DNA from: Hydractinia echinata
Taxonomy: Eukaryota; Cnidaria; Hydrozoa; Anthoathecata; Hydractiniidae
Assembly (NCBI GenBank): GCA_030067915.1
Contig: JASGCC010000122.1
Coordinates: 930,001 to 994,000, forward strand
Reading direction: 5' to 3'
Length of the DNA: 64,000 bases
A model generated the notes under the pieces. That model ran no database searches and was not told the origin of the DNA. It saw nothing but the letters and a program-made list of their open reading frames with translations. The position numbers were made by a program, and so were the translations under genes. Below are positions 11,401 through 20,958 of this stretch, one piece after another (the stretch's first letter is position 1; the number at the start of each line of letters is the position of its first letter).

Positions 11401-12098
11401 GCAGAAACAGTTTGATGAGAAGAACAATAAATTTCCGGAAATTGTAGTAAATGTATTTTTTGTTCGTTGTTTGTTAATCCTACCTTTTGATTGAGATTAA
11501 CAATTCGATAGTCTATAACCAGATTTTATTTGAATGGGTTGTACGACTAGTCTTTTATGATAATGCGTGTGTCTGTGTCGGGCAAAGTAGATGTGCAACT
11601 TTTCCTTAATAAATAACTACACTATCATATCACATTCATTGCCTATGGATTTTTCCATGAGCCATACGACTGGTTTTGATTTAATAATTCTCCCTTTTCT
11701 CAAAAATGTAGGACTCAAAAAATAACCTACATGAATGGGTGCATGTGGCCATCTTATACGATGGAACGAGAAACATCCAAGATTATTTCATCAACGGCAC
11801 GAAGACACAAAGCATGATATGGTCAGGGATAAAAACAAGAGCACTTGATCAGATCCGAGTTGTAATTGGTAATGATGTTGATTGGAGAAATGATAAATGT
11901 GTGATCGATGCAACTAATCAAGGCCTAGTTGGTAGCGTAGCGCGTTTATACGTATGGAATAGATTGTTGTCTCTTGATGAAATTACAGCGGCTTATACCA
12001 ATAAGCCAAACACTACTGATGCTATTGTATTATGGCAGGAATTTCGTTCCAAGGTCAACCACGCGACCAGCATAATAGAGCCTTTTCCATTGTGTTAA
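6426..12098 (+). CDS. Secreted PAN/apple plus LamG-like domain protein (4 exons)
   Basis: Four exons join in one frame to about 343 residues: 6426-6728, 8133-8214, 10773-11032 and 11712-12098 (stop included). Every junction has GT/AG (donors GTAAGC, GTATTA, GTAAGG; acceptors TTTTAG, TTTTTAG, ATGTAG). Phases match at 0, 1 and 0; the 82-nt exon 2 was found because it alone reconciles exon 1 with exon 3. Residues 1-24 look like a signal peptide. Residues 50-80 form a PAN/apple-like module with C52, C56, C62 and C79. Residues from about 130 resemble a concanavalin A-like LamG domain: TVTAWIK, then WVHVAILYDG, a YFINGT strand, and ARLYVWNRLLSLDEI near the end. Such proteins are extracellular and often bind glycans or matrix; the ligand here is unknown. 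Introns carry transposons (Helitron-like, pogo-like and TTAT-type). A further 3' exon is possible but not needed. Confidence 0.78.
6792..6955 (+). mobile_element. Short Helitron-like element in intron 1
   Basis: It begins TCTTATACTAATACCCATA, resembling the TCTATATTATAATACCCGT 5' ends elsewhere, and ends CGGACTAAAGACTAG with a following T. CTRR before T is the Helitron 3' rule. The terminal hairpin is degraded (TTTTTTTCACGG). It lies inside intron 1 of the PAN/LamG gene. Confidence 0.5.
6989..7520. mobile_element. pogo/Tigger-like MITE in intron 1
   Basis: The terminal inverted repeats are CAGTATACTCTCGTTAAGTG and its complement, with TA on both sides (6987-6988 and 7521-7522). Additional internal copies of (C)TTAAGTGGGAC and GTCCTACTTA repeat near both ends. 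The CAGTA(G/T)ACTC start and TA target are typical of pogo/Tigger elements. No transposase remains in the 532 bp. Confidence 0.75.
8401..8433. repeat. Poly-C then poly-A homopolymer tract
   Basis: About 22 C residues run directly into 11 A residues, in intron 2 of the PAN/LamG gene. The flanking sequence (GGTTTTTCGAACAT..., AACTTGGC(G/A)CAC) has a diverged relative at about 40750-40870, where the C-tract is short and interrupted. The tract therefore probably expanded inside an old interspersed repeat. Length may be unreliable in assemblies. Confidence 0.8.
8838..9894. mobile_element. TIR element with TTAT target duplication
   Basis: The ends GTCGGTGTTTTTTTAGA and TCTAAAAAAAACACCGAC are inverted repeats, and similarity continues to about 40 bp with a few mismatches. 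A 4-bp direct repeat TTAT abuts each end (8834-8837 and 9895-9898). The interior has repeated GATGAAA...TTCC and GGA(A/T)TTTTTCATCC words and no transposase frame. A 4-bp duplication occurs in Sola and CACTA/Chapaev-related groups; the assignment is open. It sits in intron 2 of the PAN/LamG gene. Confidence 0.7.
11551..11673 (+). mobile_element. Short Helitron-like element in intron 3
   Basis: It starts TCTTTTATGATAATGCGTGT, continues with GTCTGTGTCGGGCAAAGT as in other copies, and ends with GGATTTTTCCATGAGCC then ACGACTGG before T. CTGG satisfies the CTRR rule. The element lies between the third and fourth exons of the PAN/LamG gene. Confidence 0.5.
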
Positions 12099-13044
12099 AG
12101 GCAACATGGTTATTTAGCTTGCTGTTTAAACTTCTCCAAAGAATTAAGGAATTATTATAATTTGAATTAATTGATTGATTGTCATTTATTGTTTGTAAAA
12201 ACAGAAGTAGCGGTTTGGTAGTGGTTTAGTAATTTCCTGATATGTCTGTAATTTTTTTTTTGTGGCGTTCTGAAGCACATATTTTATGGAGAAAAGTAAG
12301 GGACAGAAAGAAAAGGGCAGAATAATATATGGGCATATGTGGTGGCAGCTTCAGATTATAAAAGCCAGCCTTAAAAATTTAGGATGGAACCGAAGTACTT
12401 TTCTGTCATCAAGAAATTTATTGGTCATAAATTAATAAGAAGTAAAGTTTAGAACAAAAGCTTGTATGATTAGAATCAATGATCTTGCCCCATTAGTTAG
12501 GGTTTTATTTTTACTTAAAAGAATCCAGTTCACCAACGTACATCGTGATCAGGAGCTAGCCAGCTAGCTAGCTTTAGCAAAACTTGCTACAACTTTTTAT
12601 ACTCATCTTTTGTGGCTATTGACAAATCTTTAAAGGGAAACAGAGGTTTTAGTTAAAAATTTATTTAATTTTTCATTTAGAAACAGTGAACAACATTAGT
12701 ATTCATATAAAAAAAATTCATAAAATAATTTACATTTAGCAAAATACAAGCATTTTTTTTGACGTAATAGATACATATCAGTGGTGTCGTTTTAATGAAA
12801 TCACGTATCATATGGAAGCTAAACGTGCTGTGTCCTTTCGTCTTTCTACTGCTATATGTATATTATCAATTTATTATATATAAATACGCCTCAGGATCAA
12901 CATATCAAACGTTTCCGGTCACCTGCTAGCCTTGCTGGTCTTAATTTTGTTGATCTATATACTGACTATAGGGAAGCCTAACGCAACTATGACGTCATAA
13001 CCATTGAAATTTTAAATTGCTCATATTCAACATTGGAGTAAAAA
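12099..13044. other. Gene-free interval after the PAN/LamG gene
   Basis: It probably contains the 3' untranslated region of the upstream gene at its left end. A GCTAGCTA tract lies near 12552-12575. No coding exon is supported. Confidence 0.45.
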
Positions 13045-14157
13045 TCTATATAATAATACGGAGAGTGTGTCTGTGTGTTTGTGTGTCTGTTACAGGCAAA
13101 GTGGATTTCTTCATTTTGCTTTCATGTTGCCGAAAAATGCATGTCTAACATGTTAAATTTTCTGACGTTACGTCGCCACGTATATAACACTACTTTAACG
13201 TCAATATCCTATATTAAATTAATGAAGCCATTACAGTGCACCTAAAACTTTGAGGCCAAATAATTTGGAAACGAGGTGGTGACGTCAATGATTTTTCACC
13301 GCGTGGGTAACTAGGGACCACCTAGGACCAATTTGGGCAATTTTCCCAAACCTGGGTCCCCAAATCCGTTTCGGAATGGACGGGTTGCTGACGTCATCAA
13401 AAAACCTTCAAACCCTAATATCACTGTAACCGTTTGTCAAAGATACATGATCCTATACATTTTCTTGACCAGCGTTTCAAGATCTATACGATAAAGGCAA
13501 CGGGTATACAAATTTCTCAAATAATTTTTTTTTCGTATTTTAGCAGGTCCTTGCTGACGTCAGCAAAAATTTAAAACCCTTATATCTCCTTATGCGTTCG
13601 TCGAAAACATATTATCCTATATATTATTTTTGTCAGCGTTTTAATCACTACGCATTACAGGCAAGTGATAAACTAAATTTCGCCAATTTTTTGTATATGC
13701 ACTGCTGATTTATTACATAATTAAATTCGCTATCCGCGTACGGCTAGAACAAGCGTGTGACGTCATCAAAAAAGCTTTAAACCCCAATGTCTCTGCAACC
13801 ATTTGTCAAAGATACATGATCCTATACATTTTTTTAATCAGCCTTTCACGATATATATGATGAAGGCATTAGGTATATAAAATTCTAAAAAAATTTTGGG
13901 GGTTTTGACAGGCCATTGCTGACGTCAGCAAATTTTTTAAATCCTTTATATCTCATTAACCGCTCATAAAAGGCAGATGATCATATACATTTTCTTGATC
14001 AGCAGTTTAAGCTCTACACAATAGAGGCAACAAATAAACTAAATTTTGCCAATTTTTTTTGTATCTGCACTGCTGACGTCAGCGAAAAATCGAAAACAAC
14101 CTATTTTTCCATTGTCCTTCTGTCTAAGTGGATTTCTCCACGGGCCTTATCGACTAG
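13045..14157 (+). mobile_element. 1.1-kb non-autonomous Helitron-like element
   Basis: This is the clearest long copy of the family. It begins TCTATATAATAATACGGAG right after an A and ends CGACTAG right before a T, matching Helitron insertion between A and T. A hairpin (GTGGATTTCTCCAC) lies about 15 bases upstream of the CTAG end, as Helitrons require. The interior contains five TGACGTCA-type blocks (about 13390, 13551, 13757, 13919 and 14074), most followed by AAAACC..TATCTC, a G(T)TCAAA step and CCTATACATTTT..GATCAGC, so it is built of repeated modules. No Rep/helicase is encoded. Confidence 0.7.
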
Positions 14158-15214
14158 TAGATTATAATACGAAACTACTTTTATGCTAATTCCTTTACAT
14201 TGGTCTAAAAGCGTCTCATAACAACTTTCAAGTCAATTTTTTTTTGTACTTAAGTTATTGCATTTTTGATATTGAGAAAATGTCCCCCCGGGCGCTCAAA
14301 TACGATGATATGACCACTATGGTTTTACTGATGAAATTTTTTGGTCGTGTTATCCTTAACTTCTGTGTGAAACAAATTATATCATGGAAAAGAGAATAAC
14401 AAACGAGAATGGCGGAAAGACATTTATTTTGTAGTCTACATTTCGGTGTGTGAGCTAGTAGATATTATATATTACCTAGTATATATTACAAACACTTTCT
14501 TAACATGTAAACATTTTTAAATATACAATGACATTCAAAATTATGCTCCTTTCCAGTTCTTGAAAATATTTTTTTATGCTATTTTCTGTCTGTTGTTTTG
14601 AAACACAGTCAACATAGATTCGTCTCTGATTGAACACATTGGACCAGTATGGTTTATCTTAAAAGAAAGAAATTGATTAGATCTTGTCAATATGTATAAT
14701 TTACGATATGAAGATATGTAGCTATTCACATGGTTGTATGTTATATATTTTACTTTGTGTTGTCTTTAAGAGAGCTTCTAGCTAGAGCTGCTAGACATGT
14801 CTTTTTTACTTTACTGTATATACTGCGCCCCACCTGCACTGCTACAAACAAAAACTCTCTAAATGTATAACTTAATACTTTTAAATTTCCTTAGAACGGT
14901 AAGCTACACTAATAAAGCCAAATATTTTATTTTTCACAAAAATACATCCACAAAATAGAATAAACGTTCCTGCGTCTCTTTTGCACCGAAGCTTTACTGC
15001 CATTTTTGATTTTCTGTTTTTTTACGCATAAATATATTTATTTTCATAATTCACATGAACTTGAGAAACCAATCAAATAGCAGAACAGACCAGTCTGGCC
15101 CAGGGTCGTGCCGACTTGGATATCAAAAAAGACAATTTGTAAATGATTTCAATTAGCTGATACCGATATTTATGCACTCATTTGACAATAATTAACATAA
15201 AAAATTGAAAGGTA
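14158..15214. other. Gene-free interval
   Basis: AT-rich sequence with TATATTA runs near 14461-14490. No supported exon, RNA gene or complete repeat was seen. Confidence 0.45.
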
Positions 15215-15884
15215 TTTTAAGGGCAGAAACTTTCGCAGGCAGAAACTTTCCCGTATCAAAAAAAAGCGAAATTTATGAAATAAACTTTGTGGTTTTTTGA
15301 ACAAATTTCGCGGAAAAAACTTTGCGAATCGAAGAAAAAAGCTATTTTCGCGTGTAACAACTTTCGCGAATGAGCAAAAAATAAGTTTTTTTTCTCAATT
15401 TATATTATTTTCCTTGCTTTGTTTAAAGTAAAAAAAAAATTCTTCAACTTCCCACTCAGAATCAGTTCCGTCATCGGTTTCTCGATATTTACCAACGTAC
15501 CGCTGAATTTTGCTACCACATTACAATTCAAATTCTTCTAACGTGTTATATTGAGCCTGCAGAAGACAGAGCCGTTGACAACCTTTTCAACTTTGTAATG
15601 ACTTCACCCACAGTCGTGAACACTCCACCTGTTTCAGTGCAAAATAGAAAAAAGTAAGCTGCGACAAGTACTGGAGGAAATAAAGATATTACAGAAATGT
15701 TTAGCATGGCAACGAGAAAGAGACAAAATTTGTAATAGAATGATAGACTGAAAAATGGAAAAATTGTATACGTATTAATAATATCCATCTAATTGTCATT
15801 ATTTTTAGGTAAAAACTTTCGCGAAAAAGGTCCAAAAACGCGAAAAACGCGAAAGTTTCTGCCCTTAAAGTTCTGCCCTTAAAG
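15215..15884. mobile_element. TA-flanked TIR element, CGCG-rich, second family
   Basis: The left end TTTTAAGGGCAGAAACTTTC and right end TTCTGCCCTTAAAG are inverted repeats flanked by TA (15213-15214 and 15885-15886). Each end repeats its own unit: AGAAACTTTC twice at the left and CTGCCCTTAAAG twice at the right. Subterminal zones are filled with TTTCGCG/CGCGAAA words. No transposase is visible in 670 bp. A broken piece of the same family (CTTTCGCAGGCAGAAACTTT) occurs at 58230-58255. Confidence 0.7.
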
Positions 15885-16202
15885 TATGATTCAAAAAAAT
15901 TCTTTCGCGTAAGGTGTTTCCATAAAGATGATGTAGTTTGTGATGACATGTTGTAGTGGGTTTATATACGGCTCGCAGTTCTTTTAATCGCGGGTCGAGT
16001 CCTACTCACTTTCTGACAGTGTGATATATTACCAAAACCGTTTGCGTGACAGATTAACGAACTATAGTTCTAGGTGTTAAAAAAATAATTGACAGGGTTG
16101 TCCACCATTTGTTTAAACATTTCTAAAGGGATCAAGGGAGAGATTTTAATCCTGTTTATAATTTCAGACGTATCACAAAAACACGATGAAAAAGAAGATT
16201 GG

Positions 16203-16239
16203 AAATGTACACAATTGTCTTAGACAATTGTGTACATTT
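16203..16239. repeat. Perfect 18-bp-arm palindrome
   Basis: AAATGTACACAATTGTCT at 16203-16220 is followed after one base by its exact complement at 16222-16239. It lies just downstream of the integrase relic on the minus strand and could be a foldback MITE remnant or a hairpin. Confidence 0.75.
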
Positions 16240-16318
16240 ATCAGATGTACAAACAAAATTTTTACTACGTACAAGTTAAGACCATTCGATATGTCCAACA
16301 AATTACTGTATTCTAAAT

Positions 16319-16868
16319 ATAATATGACGGTGACAGAGTAAAAACATCTCTCCACAACCTCTCTATTCGTTGATTGTGGCAAGATTTCCCAGCAATATAC
16401 CTGCTGCGCCGCCGGGTCCACGCGCCGGATGAACCTTGCAACGTCATAATTTTCCACACCTTGGTCACCTCTTACTCTAGATGGAAGACCAAATGATTGC
16501 ACAGCGTCACGGAATATATTAAGCACTGTCTCTGCTTTGTTGTTCATATGACATTTCAAATACATAATTTTCCTGGAATATCCGTCTATGCAACCATGAA
16601 CTATAAATCCCCAACGAATTAACTTGTGGTTTCCATCTAAGTGCTATAACGTTAATGAACCAGGTACGCTGTATATACGGCGCTGGGTAATTGGGCTATG
16701 TATCAAACGATTGACAATTCCTTGTGGGTCAACACACCACAGAGCATTTCGAACGCGACTCCAAGTTACCCTAATTTTCCGACCTAATATATGACCCTTC
16801 ATTGTTCTTATCCCTGCGTTGGGAAAGTTTGACACTAAATCAGCGACAATACACCTTTCCCGAGTTTC
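16319..16868 (-). pseudogene. Decayed integrase-type transposase (rve/DDE fold)
   Basis: Reading leftward, the frame opens near 16868 with residues resembling the pre-catalytic part of eukaryotic rve-domain transposases: FPNAGIRTMKGH and a VDPQG step. It then has an in-frame TAG where this family usually has Trp (after GSLTL), followed by HLDGNHKLIRW, then GLPSRVRGDQGVEN. The expected catalytic-glutamate block (NQRIERLWRDVF) is present only in a shifted frame near 16320-16370. So at least one nonsense change and one frameshift break the gene. The family is widespread in cnidarian, fish and lancelet genomes as uncharacterised integrase-domain proteins. No intact termini were identified. Confidence 0.75.
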
Positions 16869-17150
16869 ATAAAATTATAATAATTATGACGTCATCCAAA
16901 ATTTTATAATGGTTCTATGCTCTTCAAATAAGGATATTCAGATAGAATATCAAATTATCATGACAAAACTGAATTTTTTAGAGCAATATAATATTCTGGT
17001 TGGATTTTATTTATATTCAAAGAATTTAATTATTTTGAAAACGAGGCTATTCTTAGAAAACTCAGCTATGTAAAGGGTTTGACCTTAACTTTCAGCTTGC
17101 AATTGAGGCACTTAACGAACAGAAATATTGACGAAATTAGGTAATTTGTT

Positions 17151-17561
17151 CTACCTTTTGCTAAGGAACTTAGGGAGATGTCTTTCTGTCTGAATCCTGA
17201 TTCTGAACATTGTTCCAACCAGGCTTTCCAATTGCGTACGGTGGTCTTCCAGAAGATTGGGTGAAAACTTTGGGCGGATGATGGTCATTTTTATTATCAC
17301 ATGCATCCAGAAACTGTGTTCGACATTATCCAAAGCTGATATTACTAAATCAATCAACGGCAATTCTGTATATCCCAGTAAACTACCTTGCAGTGCAACA
17401 GATATAAATTTTTCCACGCGAAATGCGGTGTAATCTAACAACTCTTTCCTGGATTTGCCTGCATTAGCATCACTTAAATTTTGTATAAAATAATCTATAT
17501 TTCTTAAAACATATACCTGAAAAGTTTCAGCAGGCGAAACACAAGGATTTGTGTTCGCCAT
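17151..17561 (-). CDS. Hypothetical protein, possible N-terminal part of the integrase relic
   Basis: An open frame of 136 residues begins MANTNPCVSPAETFQVY. It is helical in appearance, with no recognised domain, signal peptide or membrane segment. It sits 280 bp upstream, in transcription order, of the decayed integrase and on the same strand, so it may be the N-terminal coding part of that element, separated by an intron or by decay. It could equally be a chance frame. I do not recognise the protein. Confidence 0.35.
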   Translation of the reverse strand: MANTNPCVSPAETFQVYVLRNIDYFIQNLSDANAGKSRKELLDYTAFRVEKFISVALQGSLLGYTELPLIDLVISALDNVEHSFWMHVIIKMTIIRPKFSPNLLEDHRTQLESLVGTMFRIRIQTERHLPKFLSKR

Positions 17562-17606
17562 ATTGATGTATGAACACCACGTGAAACATGACAATAATAC
17601 TGAGTA

Positions 17607-18091
17607 CAGTAGACTCTCTGTAATTCGACTTCCCCTAATTCGAACCTCTCCTTAATTCGAACAAATCTTCTGGTCCCGTCAAAATCCCTTAACAAACTCT
17701 CATGATTCACTTCCCCTAATTCGAACCTCCATAATTCGAATACCTCTATATTTCGAACCATATTTCCGGTCCCTTTAGATCATTTCACCCCGTAAATCGA
17801 ACTTTTAAAGATCGAATTACGTAAAGTATTTTTATCTCCCTCTGCTTATCTTTCATCGAGTGTAAACAGGGTTTTACATGTTCGATTTCAAAATCGAAGG
17901 TCTAGGATTCTTTTCAAACTACAAAGGATATATTTTTCTTATTATTCAACAAGATGGCGACTCTTCCAGCAAAACGTCGGCACAGTGAAAAGTCTATGAA
18001 AACAATTTATGAACTTCCCCTAATTCGAACTCTCCCTAATTCGAACTTTTTTTTCGGTCCCCTGCGAGTTCGAATTACAGAGAGTCTACTG
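17607..18091. mobile_element. pogo/Tigger-like MITE
   Basis: Inverted ends CAGTAGACTCTCTGTAATTC and GAATTACAGAGAGTCTACTG are flanked by TA (17605-17606 and 18092-18093). The inner zones carry repeated CCTAATTCGAAC words in both halves. The element is 485 bp and non-coding. The termini belong to the same class as 6989-7520 and 30525-31119 but form a distinct subfamily. Confidence 0.85.
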
Positions 18092-18556
18092 TACTTATAT
18101 GAATTATATTTTTAGCGAAAAGTAACATTTTGAACGAGAAGTATGCTTTTTATAGCGCTATCTTCGCTACACACTTAGCTTTTCCCTTTTAGTGCATGTA
18201 CTCCATCTTTTTTATTCTCAATAAAACAGGTATTTTAAACAAGAGAAAAACTATTCTTTGAGAAATTTTGCGCTTGTCGTGTTTACACATACGCTATATT
18301 GAATCTTTTGTTTAGGATCAAGAAGAAAGATTCTAAGCTTGGCAAATAGTCAAAACAATTTTAAAAAGTTGTTTTAACATTGCGCATGATTTGATTTTCT
18401 TAGGTCAAGTGGTTGCAAAGACATCGAGAACGGGTTAATTTAACGCGCCCCGGATTTAAATACTCCAAGACGACCCAGCACAAATAGGGTTAGAGGAATT
18501 AATTTCTGCAGGAATGCGCATTCCATGAATTGATAAAAATAATATATATATATATA

Positions 18557-19055
18557 CTAGTCGATAAGACCCGTGGACAGATCCACATAGGCAGGATAAC
18601 AATGGAAAAAAACCGACATTTAAATTTTGATGACGTCAGCGATGATCTGTCCATATACGAAAAAAAAATTAGAAACTTGTTTACACGTTGCCTCTATTGT
18701 GTGGAGCTGGAAACTCTGATGAAGAAAATTGATAGGATCATGTTCTTTTGATGAACCGTTAAAGAGATACAAAGGTTTATATATTTTGCTGACGTCAGCA
18801 AACTTCTTATAAAGTACAAAAAAAATCTTTAGAAGTACGTGTATACCCGTTGCCCTTATCGTATAGATCTTAAATTGATCAAGAAAATGTATAGGATCAT
18901 GTACGTTTGACAAACGGTTATGGAAATATTGTGGTTTAAAGGTTTTTTTGATGACGTTATAAACCCGTCCATTCCGAAACAGATTCGGGTACCCAGGTTT
19001 GGAAAACTTACTTAATTTGGTAAAGTTCTCGAGAGGCAATAGTTTGTTAACCATA
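18557..19055 (-). mobile_element. Helitron-like element, minus orientation, 5'-truncated
   Basis: Read on the minus strand it ends GACTAG before T, with the hairpin GTGGATCTGTCCAC just upstream. The body matches the 1.1-kb copy at 13045-14157 (GCTGACGTCAGCAAA, CCTATACATTTTCTTGATCA, TTCGGAATGGACGGGTT). The 5' TC terminus is not recognisable, so the right boundary is approximate. Confidence 0.6.
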
Positions 19056-19702
19056 TTAACTAAGTTTTGACCCTTGTAGCGTTATGTCCCCTCCCCTAAA
19101 GATCACAGGCTCCGTAAATAGTTTTCGCACGGTACAATTGAAAACTTGGTGATGTATGATGGAATGTTTGATAAAATTGAATATATTGCTTCATCAAATA
19201 TCCGCATGTTCATTTATTCACAAATTTAAAATGGAGGCGAAAACGCTGAGGCGGATGCAAATGCATCAAACGCTTTTATCAAAATTGAGTGTCTTTTGTT
19301 TCATGAGCTTTTGAACAAAATAACATTGTTTAATGAATTCTCGTTCGATCAAAACATTTAAATTTTTTAATCCTACTTATTCGACAATTCAACAGACACT
19401 ATAACGAAAGAAACCCTAGTTACCGCTTCTTAAGGCTAATCAGTTTACCGTGAGTTTTTTCCTACAAGATATTCAATGTCGCATCAAGTTCGTCTTGTTA
19501 ATAAATCTAACCTCTCTAAAAATATTATTTACATTTCTTGTGAAATGTCCCCATCCAGAAATCTGAAAGCATAGTCTAATAAAGTGTGACCAAATACATT
19601 TTCTTTTTTTTAACATCGTCCGGCAATTACACTGTAATAAACGAGAAAAACATATACTGCTACGCTTCGCGTCTTGATTTTGGTGTTATCGACCACTAAG
19701 AA
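19056..19702. other. Gene-free interval
   Basis: No exon supported. Around 19225-19290 the word AAATGCATCAAA and nearby ATCAAAATTGAGTGTCTT resemble the Harbinger-like element at 58262-58959, so a diverged fragment may be present. The 3' untranslated region of the next gene (minus strand) probably occupies the right side. Confidence 0.35.
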
Positions 19703-20773
19703 TCAACAATTCTTCCAGTCTCTGTGTGACCTTGGGCGACAAATCAAAGGGCATTCTTGTGCTTTACTTGGCTTTAAACGACTACACCCGATAAAATCGC
19801 AGCCATTCGTGCTGTATCGTTTAGTCGGAAACGGAGTAAATGTCCAAATATGTTTTCTACACGTGTACGAGTCGTGAATAATCGTATCACGTTCAAGATA
19901 AGGCCAAAGTAAGTCTTGCAGAAGGATTTCTTCAGGATCTCTGGCAGGGTCTAACTTTTTATTTACTTGGTGCTTTTGAATAATCTGAAAGATAATTGGA
20001 GTCAGTGTTGGACTGTTGGAGTTTCGATAGCATATGGTACCAGAATCTTCAAATCTCTGTGTGACATTAACGCGATCGTACATGCAGTGAAAAGCTTTGT
20101 TATAACTACGTAACATCCATTCTTCAACGGCATCATATTCACGTTGCAGTAGTACGTTCTGCAGATTTCGAATACAAACAATATCCACGGTCCTATCTCC
20201 GATGGGTATGTACCGCCATTCTTTTCCTCTTTGTTTGGAAACATCTCCCAGGCGAGGAATTTTCCTTGCATCGCAAAACCTCAGGTTCCCGTGCTTTTCT
20301 TCCAACCTCTTTAATTGATCGTTAGGTATACCACCGTCATGGTGTATCCTTACTTGCCAATCTCGATAAAGAGAAGATTTTATGGCTTCATCCGCAACGC
20401 TCCCAACCATATTTAACCAGGTTTTATCGGTTGATAATTTACCGAACAGTGAATAAGACAGAACGTTGTTTTTTGTTTCTTTGTTATATTTCTGTGAGCA
20501 CAAATTAAACGGATACTCCTTCTCTCTAAGGTCAGGCTTAACAAGACGCACTATATCAGGTAACTCGTTGATCAAATCTCTCGAACTGAATTTATCTTTT
20601 TGGTTACGATACAGTAGATAGGGAAACGTAAGAAAAGCAGAGCAGATTACCGATAGAGATATAATTTGAATGAAATTCAAGTCCTGACATACAACTCTTA
20701 CTCCATTTTTTCTTGCAACAAAAGTTTTTACATTAGTCACACCTGTTTTGCTTTTAAACGGATCAGGTTTCAT
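19703..20773 (-). CDS. Type II membrane protein, glycosyltransferase-like family of unknown function
   Basis: A single uninterrupted exon encodes 356 residues from an ATG. A 33-residue cytoplasmic N-terminus precedes one hydrophobic segment (about 34-55, NFIQIISLSVICSAF), giving a type II topology typical of Golgi enzymes. The rest looks like a GT-A-type family I recognise only as uncharacterised: YSLFG at 107-111, WQVRIHHDGGIP at 139-150, DRTVDIVCIRNLQN at 193-206, RE..AVEEWM at 211-220, FHCMYD at 228-233 and a late LLWP...HDSYTC. In relatives as I remember them, the 201-206 segment is acid-rich (RDLDS-like); here it reads RNLQN, so the putative metal-binding acids are missing. That may mean a non-catalytic paralogue. 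One NVT glycosylation site is at 236-238. A TTTTTCAG acceptor on the minus strand near 20833 suggests a 5' leader exon upstream. Substrate unknown. Confidence 0.75.
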   Translation of the reverse strand: MKPDPFKSKTGVTNVKTFVARKNGVRVVCQDLNFIQIISLSVICSAFLTFPYLLYRNQKDKFSSRDLINELPDIVRLVKPDLREKEYPFNLCSQKYNKETKNNVLSYSLFGKLSTDKTWLNMVGSVADEAIKSSLYRDWQVRIHHDGGIPNDQLKRLEEKHGNLRFCDARKIPRLGDVSKQRGKEWRYIPIGDRTVDIVCIRNLQNVLLQREYDAVEEWMLRSYNKAFHCMYDRVNVTQRFEDSGTICYRNSNSPTLTPIIFQIIQKHQVNKKLDPARDPEEILLQDLLWPYLERDTIIHDSYTCRKHIWTFTPFPTKRYSTNGCDFIGCSRLKPSKAQECPLICRPRSHRDWKNC

Positions 20774-20958
20774 CTTTTAGTCTGTATCACGAGTTTTTCG
20801 TATCCTGATGAATTTCCAGGCTAGATGTGATCTGAAAAAGACAAAATTGCTTAATAAGAAACATTTAGTCATACTGGTTTTCGTTACCAAAATGTATTAT
20901 AAACATTTAAAATAATATATTTAATATAATTTATATTATTTAAATTTAATTTCCAAAA

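Noticed and set aside
18530..19054. Open frames on both strands of about 73 and 144 residues.
   Set aside because: They lie across the inverted Helitron-like repeat and reflect its sequence.
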